A stretch of 64,000 bases of DNA from Bacteroidales bacterium (GTDB lineage Bacteria > Bacteroidota > Bacteroidia > Bacteroidales > ML635J-15). The notes beneath the pieces are model-generated. The model was given only the letters and a program-made list of their open reading frames with translations, had not been told where the DNA came from and searched no databases. The stretch covers positions 1-64,000 of the forward strand of contig QKHS01000012.1 in the NCBI GenBank assembly GCA_003249955.1. The letters are read 5' to 3'. Position numbers and translations under genes: made by a program. Below, one piece after another: positions 48,667-58,990 of the stretch; position 1 is the stretch's first letter; each line of letters begins with the position of its first letter.

Positions 48667-49716
48667 ATGATGAAATGTAATTTAATCTTGTTTTGTGTGG
48701 CGTTGTTTTTTACAATGTCGTTTTGTGTTGCTCAGAACAGTAATATTAATGTCGATACGGAAAACAAAACCAACAGTTTTTTTGACGACACGGAGATTGT
48801 AAATCTTCCATATTCAAAACTGACGGTATGTGGTGAAGTTTCCAATCCGGGGGATGTTGATTTTAATAAATTGCAAATCAGAGAGCTGGTTGTTAAGGAA
48901 ACAGTTCTTGAAAACGGAGAAGATAAATTTGTTGGAGCATTCCGTTATGTGGGATATTCGCTTAGTGACATTCTGAACCCGTTCATAATAAATAAAGCTA
49001 ATGCAGAAGCATTTCCTCCGTTGATTGACCTTTATGTTGAAATAGAAAATGATAATGGAGAGAAGGTCGTTTTAAGCTGGGGCGAGATTTATTATGCCAA
49101 CCGTCTGAACGAAATTATTTTTGCAACAGGCGTGGCCAGAATAATTCCCGATAAATCTAAAGAAATGTGGGACTTGCCTCAGACTTCAAAACTAATTGTC
49201 GGTAACGATCTTATTACAGCAAGAAATATCAGTAACCCTGTTAAAATAACAGTAAAGTCATGGGCTAATGATGATATTGCAATTATTAAAGGAAAGAAAC
49301 CATTATACTCGCCTGAGGCAGATGTTTACAATGCCGGACAATTGGTTAAAACCATTAATCAGGAATCTGATTTTTCAAAATCAAAAACATTACATACAAT
49401 TTTTTACGGAAAGGGCAGAGGACTGCACAGCACAAAACCCTTTACCGGTTTAAGCATGGCCGGTGTCTTGTCAGATGCAGCGGATTTTAATTCCGTTAAT
49501 TTGCAAAAATGCCTGGTTACAGTTGTTGCAGACGATGGTTACAGAACAGTGTACAGCTATAGTGAGTTGTGCAACAGAAATGATCAGTCAGAAGTCCTTT
49601 TGATTTGCAATCCGGAGCTGACAGATAACGGCATATTCAGATTGTTCCCGAGTTGCGACTTTTTCTCAGACAGGGCAATTAAGGGAATAAGCAGAATATA
49701 TCTGGCCAACATATAA
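48667..49716 (+). CDS. Secreted protein, possibly sulfite-oxidase-like molybdopterin-binding-fold
   Basis: LTVCGEVSNPGDVDFNKLQIRELVVKET..FVGAFRYVGYSLSDILNPF resembles oxidoreductase molybdopterin-binding fold; weak. Confidence 0.4.
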   Translation: MMKCNLILFCVALFFTMSFCVAQNSNINVDTENKTNSFFDDTEIVNLPYSKLTVCGEVSNPGDVDFNKLQIRELVVKETVLENGEDKFVGAFRYVGYSLSDILNPFIINKANAEAFPPLIDLYVEIENDNGEKVVLSWGEIYYANRLNEIIFATGVARIIPDKSKEMWDLPQTSKLIVGNDLITARNISNPVKITVKSWANDDIAIIKGKKPLYSPEADVYNAGQLVKTINQESDFSKSKTLHTIFYGKGRGLHSTKPFTGLSMAGVLSDAADFNSVNLQKCLVTVVADDGYRTVYSYSELCNRNDQSEVLLICNPELTDNGIFRLFPSCDFFSDRAIKGISRIYLANI

Positions 49717-49727
49717 ATTTTAGTACT

Positions 49728-50465
49728 ATGAATGAGAAAATTATGATACCCCTGTATTTTAGTACACTATTTTTAATTGCAGCCAATATTTTATTGGCAG
49801 TGTTAAAGAAACAGAAAATAGCAGGTCTTTTCGGAATTCCGGCTTTAATAAGTGCTGCGGCAAGTGTTGTTCTGGTTTATGTTAATTCAGGACATTTGCC
49901 AATGTCAGGTACGTTTGAGAAAATGCAAAATATTGTCTTAATAATTATGGCATTGGGAGTTTTTTACAATTTAAGAAACAGAAAGGAAGGCTTTTATTCA
50001 TTTGAATTTTTGTTTATAGCGTTTTTCTTTCAGGCTTTTGTACTGTTTGATGAACTGAAAGTTGATGATTTCTTTTACATGTACGACAACGCTTTTGTTG
50101 CAATGTTTTTCCAGTTAAGATTAAGTTCGGTTGCTTTGATTGCATTCGCCTTATCACAATATATTGCAGCTTTAAGATATGGTGATGATGCAAAAACCAG
50201 AGAAAAAATAAGGCATAGGGCACGTAATTTTACATTATTGGGAGCAATAATATTTCTGAGCGGGGAGTTTTCCGGTTCTGTGTGGGCTCAGACAGCTTAT
50301 GGCGATGCCTGGCGGTGGAGCAAAAACTTTTTTATGTCAGGCGGAATGTTCCTGCTTGCACTTTTGGGAAGCCACCTGAATCCCGAATGGCTTAAATCGT
50401 GGAAAAAACAAATTTACCTGTCCGCGTTGCCATTGTTAATAATCATTGCATTGTTTATTTCTTAA
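49728..50465 (+). CDS. CcsA-like cytochrome c assembly/biogenesis membrane protein
   Basis: Multi-TM; LSGEFSGSVWAQTAYGDAWRWSKNFFMSGGMFLLALLGSHL resembles a degenerate CcsA WWD region; paired with ResB-like gene. Confidence 0.55.
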   Translation: MNEKIMIPLYFSTLFLIAANILLAVLKKQKIAGLFGIPALISAAASVVLVYVNSGHLPMSGTFEKMQNIVLIIMALGVFYNLRNRKEGFYSFEFLFIAFFFQAFVLFDELKVDDFFYMYDNAFVAMFFQLRLSSVALIAFALSQYIAALRYGDDAKTREKIRHRARNFTLLGAIIFLSGEFSGSVWAQTAYGDAWRWSKNFFMSGGMFLLALLGSHLNPEWLKSWKKQIYLSALPLLIIIALFIS

Positions 50466-50476
50466 AATTATTGATT

Positions 50477-51259
50477 ATGATAAAGTTTTTATCTTCAATG
50501 AAACTTACCGCCATTCTTATTATAAGTCTGGTGTTATTGTTTTTCGCGGGCATATTAATGACAAATGCCGACAGTATTTATAATGCATTTAAGCAAATGA
50601 ACGATCTCATAATACTTGACTGGTTTCAAAAAACAGAAACTCATAATACCGCTATTTTGATCTGGTTCATAGTCTTTTGCTGTGTTGCCGTTTTATTCGG
50701 GATAAATCTTGTTCTGTGTACATGGTACAATCTATTGAGGCCGGCAGTTAAAAGAAGAGGTTCCAGAGCGGTTATGCTTTTTTCAGTACATCTTATTTTT
50801 GTCATTATTCTTGTTTTGCATGCATTGTCACTGGTTACAGGATTTAAATACGGCAATATAATGCTAACCGAAGGGGAAGAGTATAAGTTTGAAAATAATT
50901 ATACATTGAAACTTGAAAAAATAAATTTTACAGATGACTATAAAATGCTGAAATCGAATAAAAAATCATCGAGACTGGAAATGACCATTGACAAGTTTCA
51001 TTATAAAGAAAACTATGCTGCTATTGTTGTTGACAGGGACGGACAAAATATTATAAACGGAAATGCTTACGTGTTTTCACCTTTGTTCGGAGATGGATTG
51101 CAGGTTACAGTTGACAAATTTGTGATGGATAAAAAGTCGGACAGGCTGGGAGTTAAGATTTGCATTACAAAAAATCCATTTGAATTTTTATTTTTTATTT
51201 TTTATGGATTAGGAATTTTAAGCATGTTAATTTATTTGATTATTACCTGGAAAAAATAA
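50477..51259 (+). CDS. ResB-like cytochrome c biogenesis membrane protein
   Basis: FLSSMKLTAILIISLVLLFFAGILMTN..DWFQKTETHNTAILIWFIVFCCVAVLFGINLVLCTW; ATG at 50477 preferred. Confidence 0.55.
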   Translation: MIKFLSSMKLTAILIISLVLLFFAGILMTNADSIYNAFKQMNDLIILDWFQKTETHNTAILIWFIVFCCVAVLFGINLVLCTWYNLLRPAVKRRGSRAVMLFSVHLIFVIILVLHALSLVTGFKYGNIMLTEGEEYKFENNYTLKLEKINFTDDYKMLKSNKKSSRLEMTIDKFHYKENYAAIVVDRDGQNIINGNAYVFSPLFGDGLQVTVDKFVMDKKSDRLGVKICITKNPFEFLFFIFYGLGILSMLIYLIITWKK

Positions 51260-51320
51260 AAAACAGCTTGTAATCATAAGATATTTGCCGGCATTTCTTA
51301 TTTTCGCATTTTAATCACTA

Positions 51321-52100
51321 ATGTTCAAAACAGAGAAAAAATATATAATCATGTACTTCTTCGGAGGAGTAGCTTTATTGTTTATTGTTGCTCCGGTACT
51401 TAATATGTTTTTCTCAACAGAGTTAAAAGGGATATTTGATGCAGCCAGGGACACTCAGGTAAAAAGCAGTATTTCATTAACACTGGGAGTTTCTCTGGTG
51501 GCGACAATTATTTGTGCAGTCTTTGCCGTTCCGCTGGCATACATTATAGCACGAAAAACATTCAGGTTTAAAAATATTTTATTGGGAATAGTAAATATCC
51601 CGATAATTATCCCGCATTCGGCGGCAGGAATAGCATTGTTAGGATTGGTTTCGCGCGATACAATGGTCGGGCAGCTTGCCGGAAAAATAGGACTCAGTTT
51701 TGTTGACAGTCCGTTGGGAATAGGCGTAGCAATGGCCTATGTCAGTTTGCCATTTCTCATATTGTCGGCAATAAGCGGATTTTCCGAAGTGCCTGAGCGT
51801 CTCGAACAGGCTGCGCAAAACCTTGGAGCATCAAAAACAAAAGTATTTTTCAGAATTTCGCTGCCATTGGCAAAAAAATCTGTTTTTACCGGGATGGTTC
51901 TCATGTTTTCGCGGGGAATAAGCGAATTCGGGGCAGTAATTATGCTCGCATATTATCCTACAATAACCCCGATATTAATTTATGACAGGTTTACATCGTT
52001 TGGGCTGGCTTATGCAAAACCGGTTGCTGCAATCTTTATAGTTATCTGCCTGGTGGTATTTTTATTCTTTTACCTGCTAACCAACAGAAAATCAAAATAG
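51321..52100 (+). CDS. wtpB: Molybdate/tungstate ABC transporter permease (ModB/WtpB)
   Basis: SLGVSLVATIICAVFAVPLAYIIARK..IPHSAAGIALLGLVSR..RLEQAAQNLGASKTKVFFRISLPLAKKSVFTGMVLMFSRGISEFGAVIMLAYYP. Confidence 0.9.
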   Translation: MFKTEKKYIIMYFFGGVALLFIVAPVLNMFFSTELKGIFDAARDTQVKSSISLTLGVSLVATIICAVFAVPLAYIIARKTFRFKNILLGIVNIPIIIPHSAAGIALLGLVSRDTMVGQLAGKIGLSFVDSPLGIGVAMAYVSLPFLILSAISGFSEVPERLEQAAQNLGASKTKVFFRISLPLAKKSVFTGMVLMFSRGISEFGAVIMLAYYPTITPILIYDRFTSFGLAYAKPVAAIFIVICLVVFLFFYLLTNRKSK

Positions 52101-52103
52101 CCG

Positions 52104-53162
52104 ATGTTAAAACTACAGAACATATCAGTCAGACTAAAAGATTTTAATCTTGAAGACATCAATCTCGAGATTAAAAAAGGACAATATCATGTTCTGCTGG
52201 GGCCTTCGGGATCGGGAAAGACAGTTTTGCTAAATACCGTGGCAGGTTTTCATAAGCCAGAATCCGGCAAAATACTTTTGAATAATACAGATATTTCTGC
52301 ATTCCCGCCCGAAAAACGTAATTTATCATTATTGTTTCAGGATCTGGCTTTGTTCCCACATTTAAATGTTTATGAGAACCTGGCTTTCCCGCTTAAAATG
52401 AAGAACCTTGGTAAGCCGGAAACAGAACAGCGTGTAGATAAATATCTCGGGTTAACAGAAATCAGTCATCTTAAATTCCGGGATATCAGCAAACTGTCGG
52501 GAGGAGAGAGGCAAAGAGTAGCATTGGCAAGGATTCTGGTAGCGGAAAGTGGTCTGCTTTTGTTGGATGAACCCTTTTCAGCCATAGATACCCAACTTAA
52601 ATTGTCTTTTAAGAAACTTCTCAGGAAAATATCAGCATCGGGAGTTACAATTATTCATGTTACCCACGATCTTGAAGAATCAATAAATCTTGCCGACAGC
52701 ATTTCAGTAATAGAAAATGGTAAAATTATTCAGTCCGGCCCTATACACGATGTCCTTAATAATCCGGTTAACAGTTTTATTGCATCATTCACAGGACAAA
52801 GGAATTATTATAACTGTAGTGGTATAGTTACAGAAGGAGATTCCCATTTTGCGGTTATTGATGCAGAAGGAGCTAAAATCAAAATTGAAATAAGTCCTCC
52901 TGATAACTCAGAACATGAAGGGATTATTATTGACAGTAACAATATTATTATTTCGGATTCGGAAATAAAATCCAGTGCCAGGAATAATTTTAAAGCAAAA
53001 GTCGAAAGCATTTTCAGGACAAGGCAACACTATGAAATAGAAGTCGATATAGGTATAAAGCTATGGATAAATATTACGGCACAGTCTTTTGTAAGTTTAA
53101 ACCTTGTTGAAGGGGCAGAAGTTTATATTTGTTTTAAAGCTTCGGAAGTAAAAATAGTCTGA
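52104..53162 (+). CDS. wtpC: Molybdate/tungstate ABC transporter ATP-binding protein (ModC/WtpC)
   Basis: Walker A GPSGSGKTVLL; signature KLSGGERQRVALARILV; Walker B LLLLDEPFSA; C-terminal extension resembling TOBE. Confidence 0.92.
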   Translation: MLKLQNISVRLKDFNLEDINLEIKKGQYHVLLGPSGSGKTVLLNTVAGFHKPESGKILLNNTDISAFPPEKRNLSLLFQDLALFPHLNVYENLAFPLKMKNLGKPETEQRVDKYLGLTEISHLKFRDISKLSGGERQRVALARILVAESGLLLLDEPFSAIDTQLKLSFKKLLRKISASGVTIIHVTHDLEESINLADSISVIENGKIIQSGPIHDVLNNPVNSFIASFTGQRNYYNCSGIVTEGDSHFAVIDAEGAKIKIEISPPDNSEHEGIIIDSNNIIISDSEIKSSARNNFKAKVESIFRTRQHYEIEVDIGIKLWINITAQSFVSLNLVEGAEVYICFKASEVKIV

Positions 53163-53184
53163 TTTTTATCTGATATTAAGGGTT

Positions 53185-53736
53185 TTATTCCTTTTTCTTT
53201 ATTTTCAAAACCTTCTTAACTACCGGTTTTTTTATGATCGGTTTCATAACTTGTTTTTCTTCAGCTTTTGGTTCAAAATCACCTTTATAAGCTTTCTGTA
53301 GTCCGTTCAGAAAATTTCTCATAATCTGGTCATGGCAAACGCGGTATTTTTCATTATCCGGCTTGCGGAAAAATGCACTAAGCTCGTGTTTGCTTATTGG
53401 ATATTCCACAGATTCCAGCATTGTTAATATATCCTCGTCGAGCATGTTAAGGGCTATTTTGAGCTTGCGCAATATAATGTTGTTTGTGAGTTTCTTTTCC
53501 GGTAAAGGCTGTTCTCCTTCTTTCTGCCCGCGTTTTAAATTTATAAAGCCGTTTAAAAATGATGCGAACTGAAAGTCAGTAATTTTAAGATAACCTTCGG
53601 TTTCTTCTTTTTTCAGCCAGGCACTTATTTCTGTTCTGCTTACTGTTAATCCGCCCAGTCCGAAAGTCTTAATCATTGTGTCGTCATTCAGTTCAAAAGT
53701 AAACCGGAGCCGGCGGAGAATATCATTATTGGTCAT
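53185..53736 (-). CDS. DUF1456 (YehS-like) family protein
   Basis: Two repeats: MTNNDILRRLRFTFELNDDTMIKTFGLGGLTVSRTEISAWLKKEE and NNIILRKLKIALNMLDEDILTMLESVEYPISKHELSAFFRKP. Confidence 0.9.
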   Translation of the reverse strand: MTNNDILRRLRFTFELNDDTMIKTFGLGGLTVSRTEISAWLKKEETEGYLKITDFQFASFLNGFINLKRGQKEGEQPLPEKKLTNNIILRKLKIALNMLDEDILTMLESVEYPISKHELSAFFRKPDNEKYRVCHDQIMRNFLNGLQKAYKGDFEPKAEEKQVMKPIIKKPVVKKVLKIKKKE

Positions 53737-53860
53737 AAGGATTTAAGTTATTAGTGTGTTTTATTATGATCTGTCAGTTTTTATTTATGTATTTTATCAG
53801 GATATTTTTCATCATCAAATGTGCTTAATTATATTATAAAAATCTTCCGGTTCGCTCATA

Positions 53861-54499
53861 TTAGTTTTGAAGGTAAGCATTCACTACTGTTGTAAGGTTT
53901 AATTCAAATGCCCTAAATGCTTCCAGTTGCCTTAACGTGTTAAATTCTTTGATGTTTTCAGCCACAAGATGCACGGCTTTGTGAGCATTAAATTTTTGAA
54001 GATTCCGGCCTTTTAAACCACTTGCCTGTTCGAGTAAACCGTGTAATTTTTTTTTCGGTTGAGATTCTTTTTCTAATTTATTTACAGGCGGCAATACAAT
54101 TGGTCCTGAATAATTACGATTTCCGGATGCTTTTTTTATGGCTTCTGTATCAATCATCAGCCATGTTTCCATCATCTTTACAGGAATAATACATACAACT
54201 TTTGCAAACTCATCTTCCCCGATTTCTTCTTTAATTTGTTGTTGCCTTTCCTGTATTGTTTTTACATTTATTGTTTCCGCATCGCGGTGAATAAACAGTA
54301 TGTTATACGGGAAATAATACTTAGCCTGTACCAGTTTGCTTTTCAGAGTTTTTGGAGGATCAGGCAAATATCTGAAATCGGCAAACTCTCCATCATTTGA
54401 TATTTCTGGATATAAATCGTCCAAAAGCCATTTTATAATTCTCAATAAGGTTTTATCTGAACTTCCATCTGCTATTAATGTGAATTTAATTTTCTGCAT
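53861..54499 (-). CDS. DUF4276/RloB-like TOPRIM-fold protein
   Basis: FTLIADGSSDKTLLRIIKWLLDDLYP..ILFIHRDAE..CIIPVKMMETWLMIDTEAIKKASG; adjacent to AAA ATPase. Confidence 0.65.
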   Translation of the reverse strand: MQKIKFTLIADGSSDKTLLRIIKWLLDDLYPEISNDGEFADFRYLPDPPKTLKSKLVQAKYYFPYNILFIHRDAETINVKTIQERQQQIKEEIGEDEFAKVVCIIPVKMMETWLMIDTEAIKKASGNRNYSGPIVLPPVNKLEKESQPKKKLHGLLEQASGLKGRNLQKFNAHKAVHLVAENIKEFNTLRQLEAFRAFELNLTTVVNAYLQN

Positions 54500-54504
54500 A
54501 TGTT

Positions 54505-55983
54505 TTATTCAAAATTCATTCTCGATTGACGTAAATTTTCAATTACAGTTCTTTTTTTTGTTCTCTTTTGCGGAATACTTGTATAAACAGATCCCGGCTC
54601 TGCAGCAATCATTTCTTTAATGGATTGAATCTCAATTTTTTTATCGAGATAAGCAAGTATTTCTCCGATTGAGGAACTTTCGGCCAGATTGTTTGAGGTC
54701 TTCCATGTGTCCGGCATAGCTGAAAAACCTGTAAATTGTATTTTTCGTTTAAAAATTTCGTTGTACATTTCTTCCGATTTGGCAAGATACAGGCTTTCAT
54801 CCGGTACACTGCCAATTACAATCGGAGAGTGTGTATTGATTATTACCTGTCGTAACGAATTGTCTTCGTCAACGGCATAGTCAGTATCTGTTGCCATATC
54901 TTGCAACAGATCTACCATTTCATATATTTTTTTAGGGTTTATACCATTTTCCGGTTCTTCAAGGCATATTACACGGCTTCCGGCATTATCCTGTTCTATT
55001 ACGGCAAGTCCGAGAAACCGCAGAGTGCCGTCGGACAACGATTGTGCCGGAAGTGTAAGCCCATCTTTAAATACTACCTGCAATGTCAGCAAATCACGTT
55101 TTTCGTCTTTATCAATAGTTATCCCGTCAACATTGTGAACAAGATCTGCGAGCTTATTGGTAAGATTCTGATAAATGTCTCTGTCTTTACGCTCCTGTTG
55201 AAGTCTGTATAGAGTGGCCGGCAGATTTAGCCCGTTTGCCTGAATCTCAGCATTTTTTACTTCATAAATCCGGTTAGGTTCCCGCAATGCTCTGGGTTCA
55301 AACTGCAACATAATCCAGCTTCGCATTTCCTGACGTGCAATAAATGCTGTCGGAGATTCGGCAGTAACTGTAGAAAGTAAAGTCCGGGGCATTCTTTGAG
55401 CAATAAAATCGGTAGTGCGACCTTTATTCCCATCCTGATGAAGTTTTATTTTTCCGTTTTCTGTAGAGATAAAAGGGGTGCTTGTTGAACGTCTGCCTGC
55501 TAATATTGAATCAATCCAGTCTTTTTTGAATTCAAATTTCAGGTTTTTTTTAGTGTCTGATAATGTAATAGGATTCAGTGATTCATGGACAATCTCAATC
55601 GGTTCATTTTCATCTGTTTCGCTGTTGAGTTTAAGTTTAAGATTGTACCGTAAACTTGTAATTGTGGCTTCTGCTGTTTGTCCCAAATCGTCAATCCCTG
55701 TTCCGGGGATTAACATATCCGCTTCGAATTCCATATAACTCATATAACCGGAACCACTCCGGAAAAATATATCACGGATGTTGGAATGCTTCTGATTTTC
55801 GCCCCTTACCGATTTACTGGCCTCAACAATAGTTTTATCTGCCAGATTTGAAAGGAAAGATAATGCATCAAAAAAGTTTGATTTTCCTATGTCATTGGCA
55901 CCTGCTATACATGTAAAAGGACCAAAATAAAGATTGGTGTTTACCAAACTTTTAAACCCATCTATTTTAATTCTTGTTATCAT
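54505..55983 (-). CDS. AAA family ATPase (AAA_21/SMC-like)
   Basis: ITRIKIDGFKSLVNTNLYFGPFTCIAGANDIGKSNFFDALSFL; SLSDGTLRFLGLAVIEQDNAGSRVICLEEPENGINPKKI; IINTHSPIVI. Confidence 0.93.
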   Translation of the reverse strand: MITRIKIDGFKSLVNTNLYFGPFTCIAGANDIGKSNFFDALSFLSNLADKTIVEASKSVRGENQKHSNIRDIFFRSGSGYMSYMEFEADMLIPGTGIDDLGQTAEATITSLRYNLKLKLNSETDENEPIEIVHESLNPITLSDTKKNLKFEFKKDWIDSILAGRRSTSTPFISTENGKIKLHQDGNKGRTTDFIAQRMPRTLLSTVTAESPTAFIARQEMRSWIMLQFEPRALREPNRIYEVKNAEIQANGLNLPATLYRLQQERKDRDIYQNLTNKLADLVHNVDGITIDKDEKRDLLTLQVVFKDGLTLPAQSLSDGTLRFLGLAVIEQDNAGSRVICLEEPENGINPKKIYEMVDLLQDMATDTDYAVDEDNSLRQVIINTHSPIVIGSVPDESLYLAKSEEMYNEIFKRKIQFTGFSAMPDTWKTSNNLAESSSIGEILAYLDKKIEIQSIKEMIAAEPGSVYTSIPQKRTKKRTVIENLRQSRMNFE

Positions 55984-56383
55984 AACTTCCCTTTAAAATT
56001 TTTTTACTTCTCCGGATATTTTCTTAAAAACAATATGACACTTCATTCGTGAATTATTTTGTTTCCACTTTGTGTTCCGGCTCCTGTGTGCTGTCCGTTT
56101 TTTATCCGGAAGTCTTAATCAGACATCAGGAGGATGACAGAATACTTTTTCTCATATCCTGTGTAAAGTTGGCATATGTAATTCAAAAAAAATGCAGAAA
56201 AAACAAAGATACAATTATCTGTTGGCCGAATTTAATTCCTTTATATTTTTTATTAAATATTTATTAAGAATGTTGTTAAAACTTTTTTGTTTTCAGATAA
56301 TTCCGGTTATAAATATCTGAAATACGGTGTGCAGACCAGGGTTTGCTGCTCAATGAAAACTACACATAGGTAGATCTTTATCT

Positions 56384-56578
56384 TCAGTCTTTGTTATCTT
56401 TATTTTCCTTAATAACTTCTTTTGAACCTTTGAGAAAATAAAACAAAATCCCGGCATTAATTCCGGCAAAAAACTTGAATATTATTGTTTTGTAATTTAT
56501 ATCAAAATCCGATAATACAAAATCAATTATAAAAAGCATTAAAAAAACAAAGTTGCCGAAATAGACCGATCTTTTCAT
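56384..56578 (-). CDS. Small two-TM hypothetical membrane protein
   Basis: 64 aa; VYFGNFVFLMLFIIDFVLSDFDINYKTIIFKFFAGINAGILFYFLKG. Confidence 0.4.
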   Translation of the reverse strand: MKRSVYFGNFVFLMLFIIDFVLSDFDINYKTIIFKFFAGINAGILFYFLKGSKEVIKENKDNKD

Positions 56579-56588
56579 TCTTAACTGT

Positions 56589-57938
56589 TTATAGGGTTCC
56601 TCTTTTCTTTAGAATCATTTGCTTCCCGTAATTTGCTTTTTTGCCCGAATCAGATGGTTTTGATACAGGATTGTTTTGTCTGGAATTTGCAGGTTTTTGT
56701 TTTGTCTTGTTTACATTTGCAGTATTGCTTTTTTGTTTCTCCTGTTCCTGTTTATTCCTGCGTGGAGGACGTTGCTGTTTCGGTGCTTTTACCGGATTGT
56801 GATCCATTAACGGGTAAGCATGATTATCAATAACCTTAATCTTTTTGGCAATAAGCTTTTCCACGTCGCGCAGATATGCCTTTTCTTCAGCATCACAAAA
56901 TGAAATTGCAGTTCCTTTGGCTCCGGCTCTGCCTGTTCTGCCAATGCGGTGAACATAAGTTTCTGCAATATTCGACATTTCGAAGTTTATAACGTATTCC
57001 AGATCATCGACGTCAATTCCGCGGGCAGCAATATCGGTTGCAACCAAAACACGTGTAGTCTGAGCTTTAAAGTTTGCCAGAGCTCTTTGTCTTGCATTCT
57101 GGGCTTTGTTGCCGTGAATAGCTTCGGCTTTTATATTGTTTTTAAGCAGAACTTTTACAACCTTATCCGCGCCGTGTTTTGTACGGGTAAATACCAAAGC
57201 AGTCTTAATTTTTTCGTCTTTAAGAATGTCAAGCAGCAGAGCATTTTTATTTCCTTTATCAACAAAATAAACCATCTGATTTACAATGTCAACAGTTGAT
57301 GAAACCGGATTTACAGCAACCTTTTCGGGTTTGTAGAGTATTGTGTCAGCCAGCTTTACAATTTCTCCCGGCATGGTTGCCGAAAAGAAAAGAGTTTGCC
57401 GTTTACGCGGAAGCAAAGCTATTATTTTTTTCACATCGTGAATAAATCCCATATCCAGCATTCTGTCTGCTTCGTCAAGTACAAAAATTTCTATATTGCC
57501 AAGGCTTATAAATTTCTGATTTATCAGATCGAGCAAGCGGCCGGGTGTAGCAATAAGCACATCGATATTTCCTCTTAAAGCTGCCGTTTGTGGATTTTGA
57601 CTTACTCCGCCGAAAACTACTGTATTGGTAATACCCGTATGACGCCCGTAAGCTTTAAAACTGTCACCGATCTGTATTGCCAGTTCGCGGGTAGGAGTGA
57701 GTATAAGACTTCTTATTTTACGTTTTCTTTCGTTTGATTGCGTTTCGCGCAAAAGCTGAAGAACAGGGATTGCAAAAGCAGCCGTTTTTCCGGTTCCGGT
57801 TTGTGCACACCCAAGTAAGTCTGTACCATGTAAAATTACCGGAATTGATTGTTCCTGAATCGGTGTGGGAGTGGTGTAACCTTCTTCTTCTACTGCTTTT
57901 AAAATTGGTTCAATTATATTGAGAGAACTGAATAACAT
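56589..57938 (-). CDS. rhlE: DEAD-box RNA helicase, RhlE type
   Basis: [67 protein letters not shown]; basic C-terminal tail. Confidence 0.95.
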   Translation of the reverse strand: MLFSSLNIIEPILKAVEEEGYTTPTPIQEQSIPVILHGTDLLGCAQTGTGKTAAFAIPVLQLLRETQSNERKRKIRSLILTPTRELAIQIGDSFKAYGRHTGITNTVVFGGVSQNPQTAALRGNIDVLIATPGRLLDLINQKFISLGNIEIFVLDEADRMLDMGFIHDVKKIIALLPRKRQTLFFSATMPGEIVKLADTILYKPEKVAVNPVSSTVDIVNQMVYFVDKGNKNALLLDILKDEKIKTALVFTRTKHGADKVVKVLLKNNIKAEAIHGNKAQNARQRALANFKAQTTRVLVATDIAARGIDVDDLEYVINFEMSNIAETYVHRIGRTGRAGAKGTAISFCDAEEKAYLRDVEKLIAKKIKVIDNHAYPLMDHNPVKAPKQQRPPRRNKQEQEKQKSNTANVNKTKQKPANSRQNNPVSKPSDSGKKANYGKQMILKKRGTL

Positions 57939-58198
57939 AGTAATTTAATAAATTCTTTATCCGGGAGACAAATCGGCCACACGGGAAATTTTTTGCAAAG
58001 ATAGGGTATTTTGGCAGTTTTACAGATTTTAAATTTGATGCATTAACGTAAATCACTAAAACGGGGCCAAAAACATTGTTTTGTATCACCATTAAAATCT
58101 CAAAAAGTTACAGTCTTAACAGTTTGCGTTTACAAATAAAATTTTGTTGACAGTGCGTGTACTGATGTGAAAATGTTAATGCCGGTAACAGCTCTTGG

Positions 58199-58978
58199 TC
58201 AGTGCAGCGGTTGTTTAAACATTATTCTCATTGCATTGAACAATTCCGGATGTTCATGCCGGAAATCATCAGGCCTTTCAAAAAAATATTCGGAAATAAC
58301 AGCCAGAAATTCTCCTGCATTTTTTGCAGCATACGGATGAATGTCTGAATACCCGTCTTTAATTCGTCTGATCTCTCTGTTCATAAGAAACATCCATGGA
58401 ATAGTGTATTTTTGAGGGAGTAATATTTCAGGAATGCCGTCAATTTTCCCGTCTTCCTTGTCAATAAGATGGATAAACTCGTGAATACAGGTATTTCTTT
58501 TATCTGAAAAATTATCGTAGCCTTCAAACAATGCTTTTCTCGAAATCAGTAGTTTCCTGTCGAGATAGCCAAACCCGACCAATCCCAGGTATAAACTGTC
58601 AGTCTGTCCGGTTTTATAGTTCTCGTTAAAATTATCAGGATACAGGATTATTTCATCAAGCATTCTGTACTTCCAGTCGGGAAAAGCAAAAATGGGAATT
58701 ATTGCAGAAGAGGCGATTAAAATAATGTCTTCGTCGGTCACAGAAGTTTCCACACCCCTTATTTTGCAGTATCTCAGAAATTGTTCAACTTTATATTCGA
58801 ATAAGGTCTTTTCAGAAGGGTCAAGCCTTTTATAAAATTCAATTTTTTCGGAAAGAATTTTTCTCCATATATCAGGAAACCTGCGTGACGGTATTTTTGC
58901 CCAATCGCGGATATTAGCTATAAAAACGATAGAAGCAATTGCTGCAACAACGAAAAGGAAAATAAAAGGAGATCCCAT
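58199..58978 (-). CDS. MtfA-like (M90) zinc-dependent peptidase, copy 1
   Basis: HEFIHLIDKEDGKIDGIP (HExxH), FLMNREIRRIKDGYSDIHPYAAKNAGEFLAVISEYFFERPDDF. Confidence 0.88.
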   Translation of the reverse strand: MGSPFIFLFVVAAIASIVFIANIRDWAKIPSRRFPDIWRKILSEKIEFYKRLDPSEKTLFEYKVEQFLRYCKIRGVETSVTDEDIILIASSAIIPIFAFPDWKYRMLDEIILYPDNFNENYKTGQTDSLYLGLVGFGYLDRKLLISRKALFEGYDNFSDKRNTCIHEFIHLIDKEDGKIDGIPEILLPQKYTIPWMFLMNREIRRIKDGYSDIHPYAAKNAGEFLAVISEYFFERPDDFRHEHPELFNAMRIMFKQPLH

Positions 58979-58990
58979 AATTTAATAATT

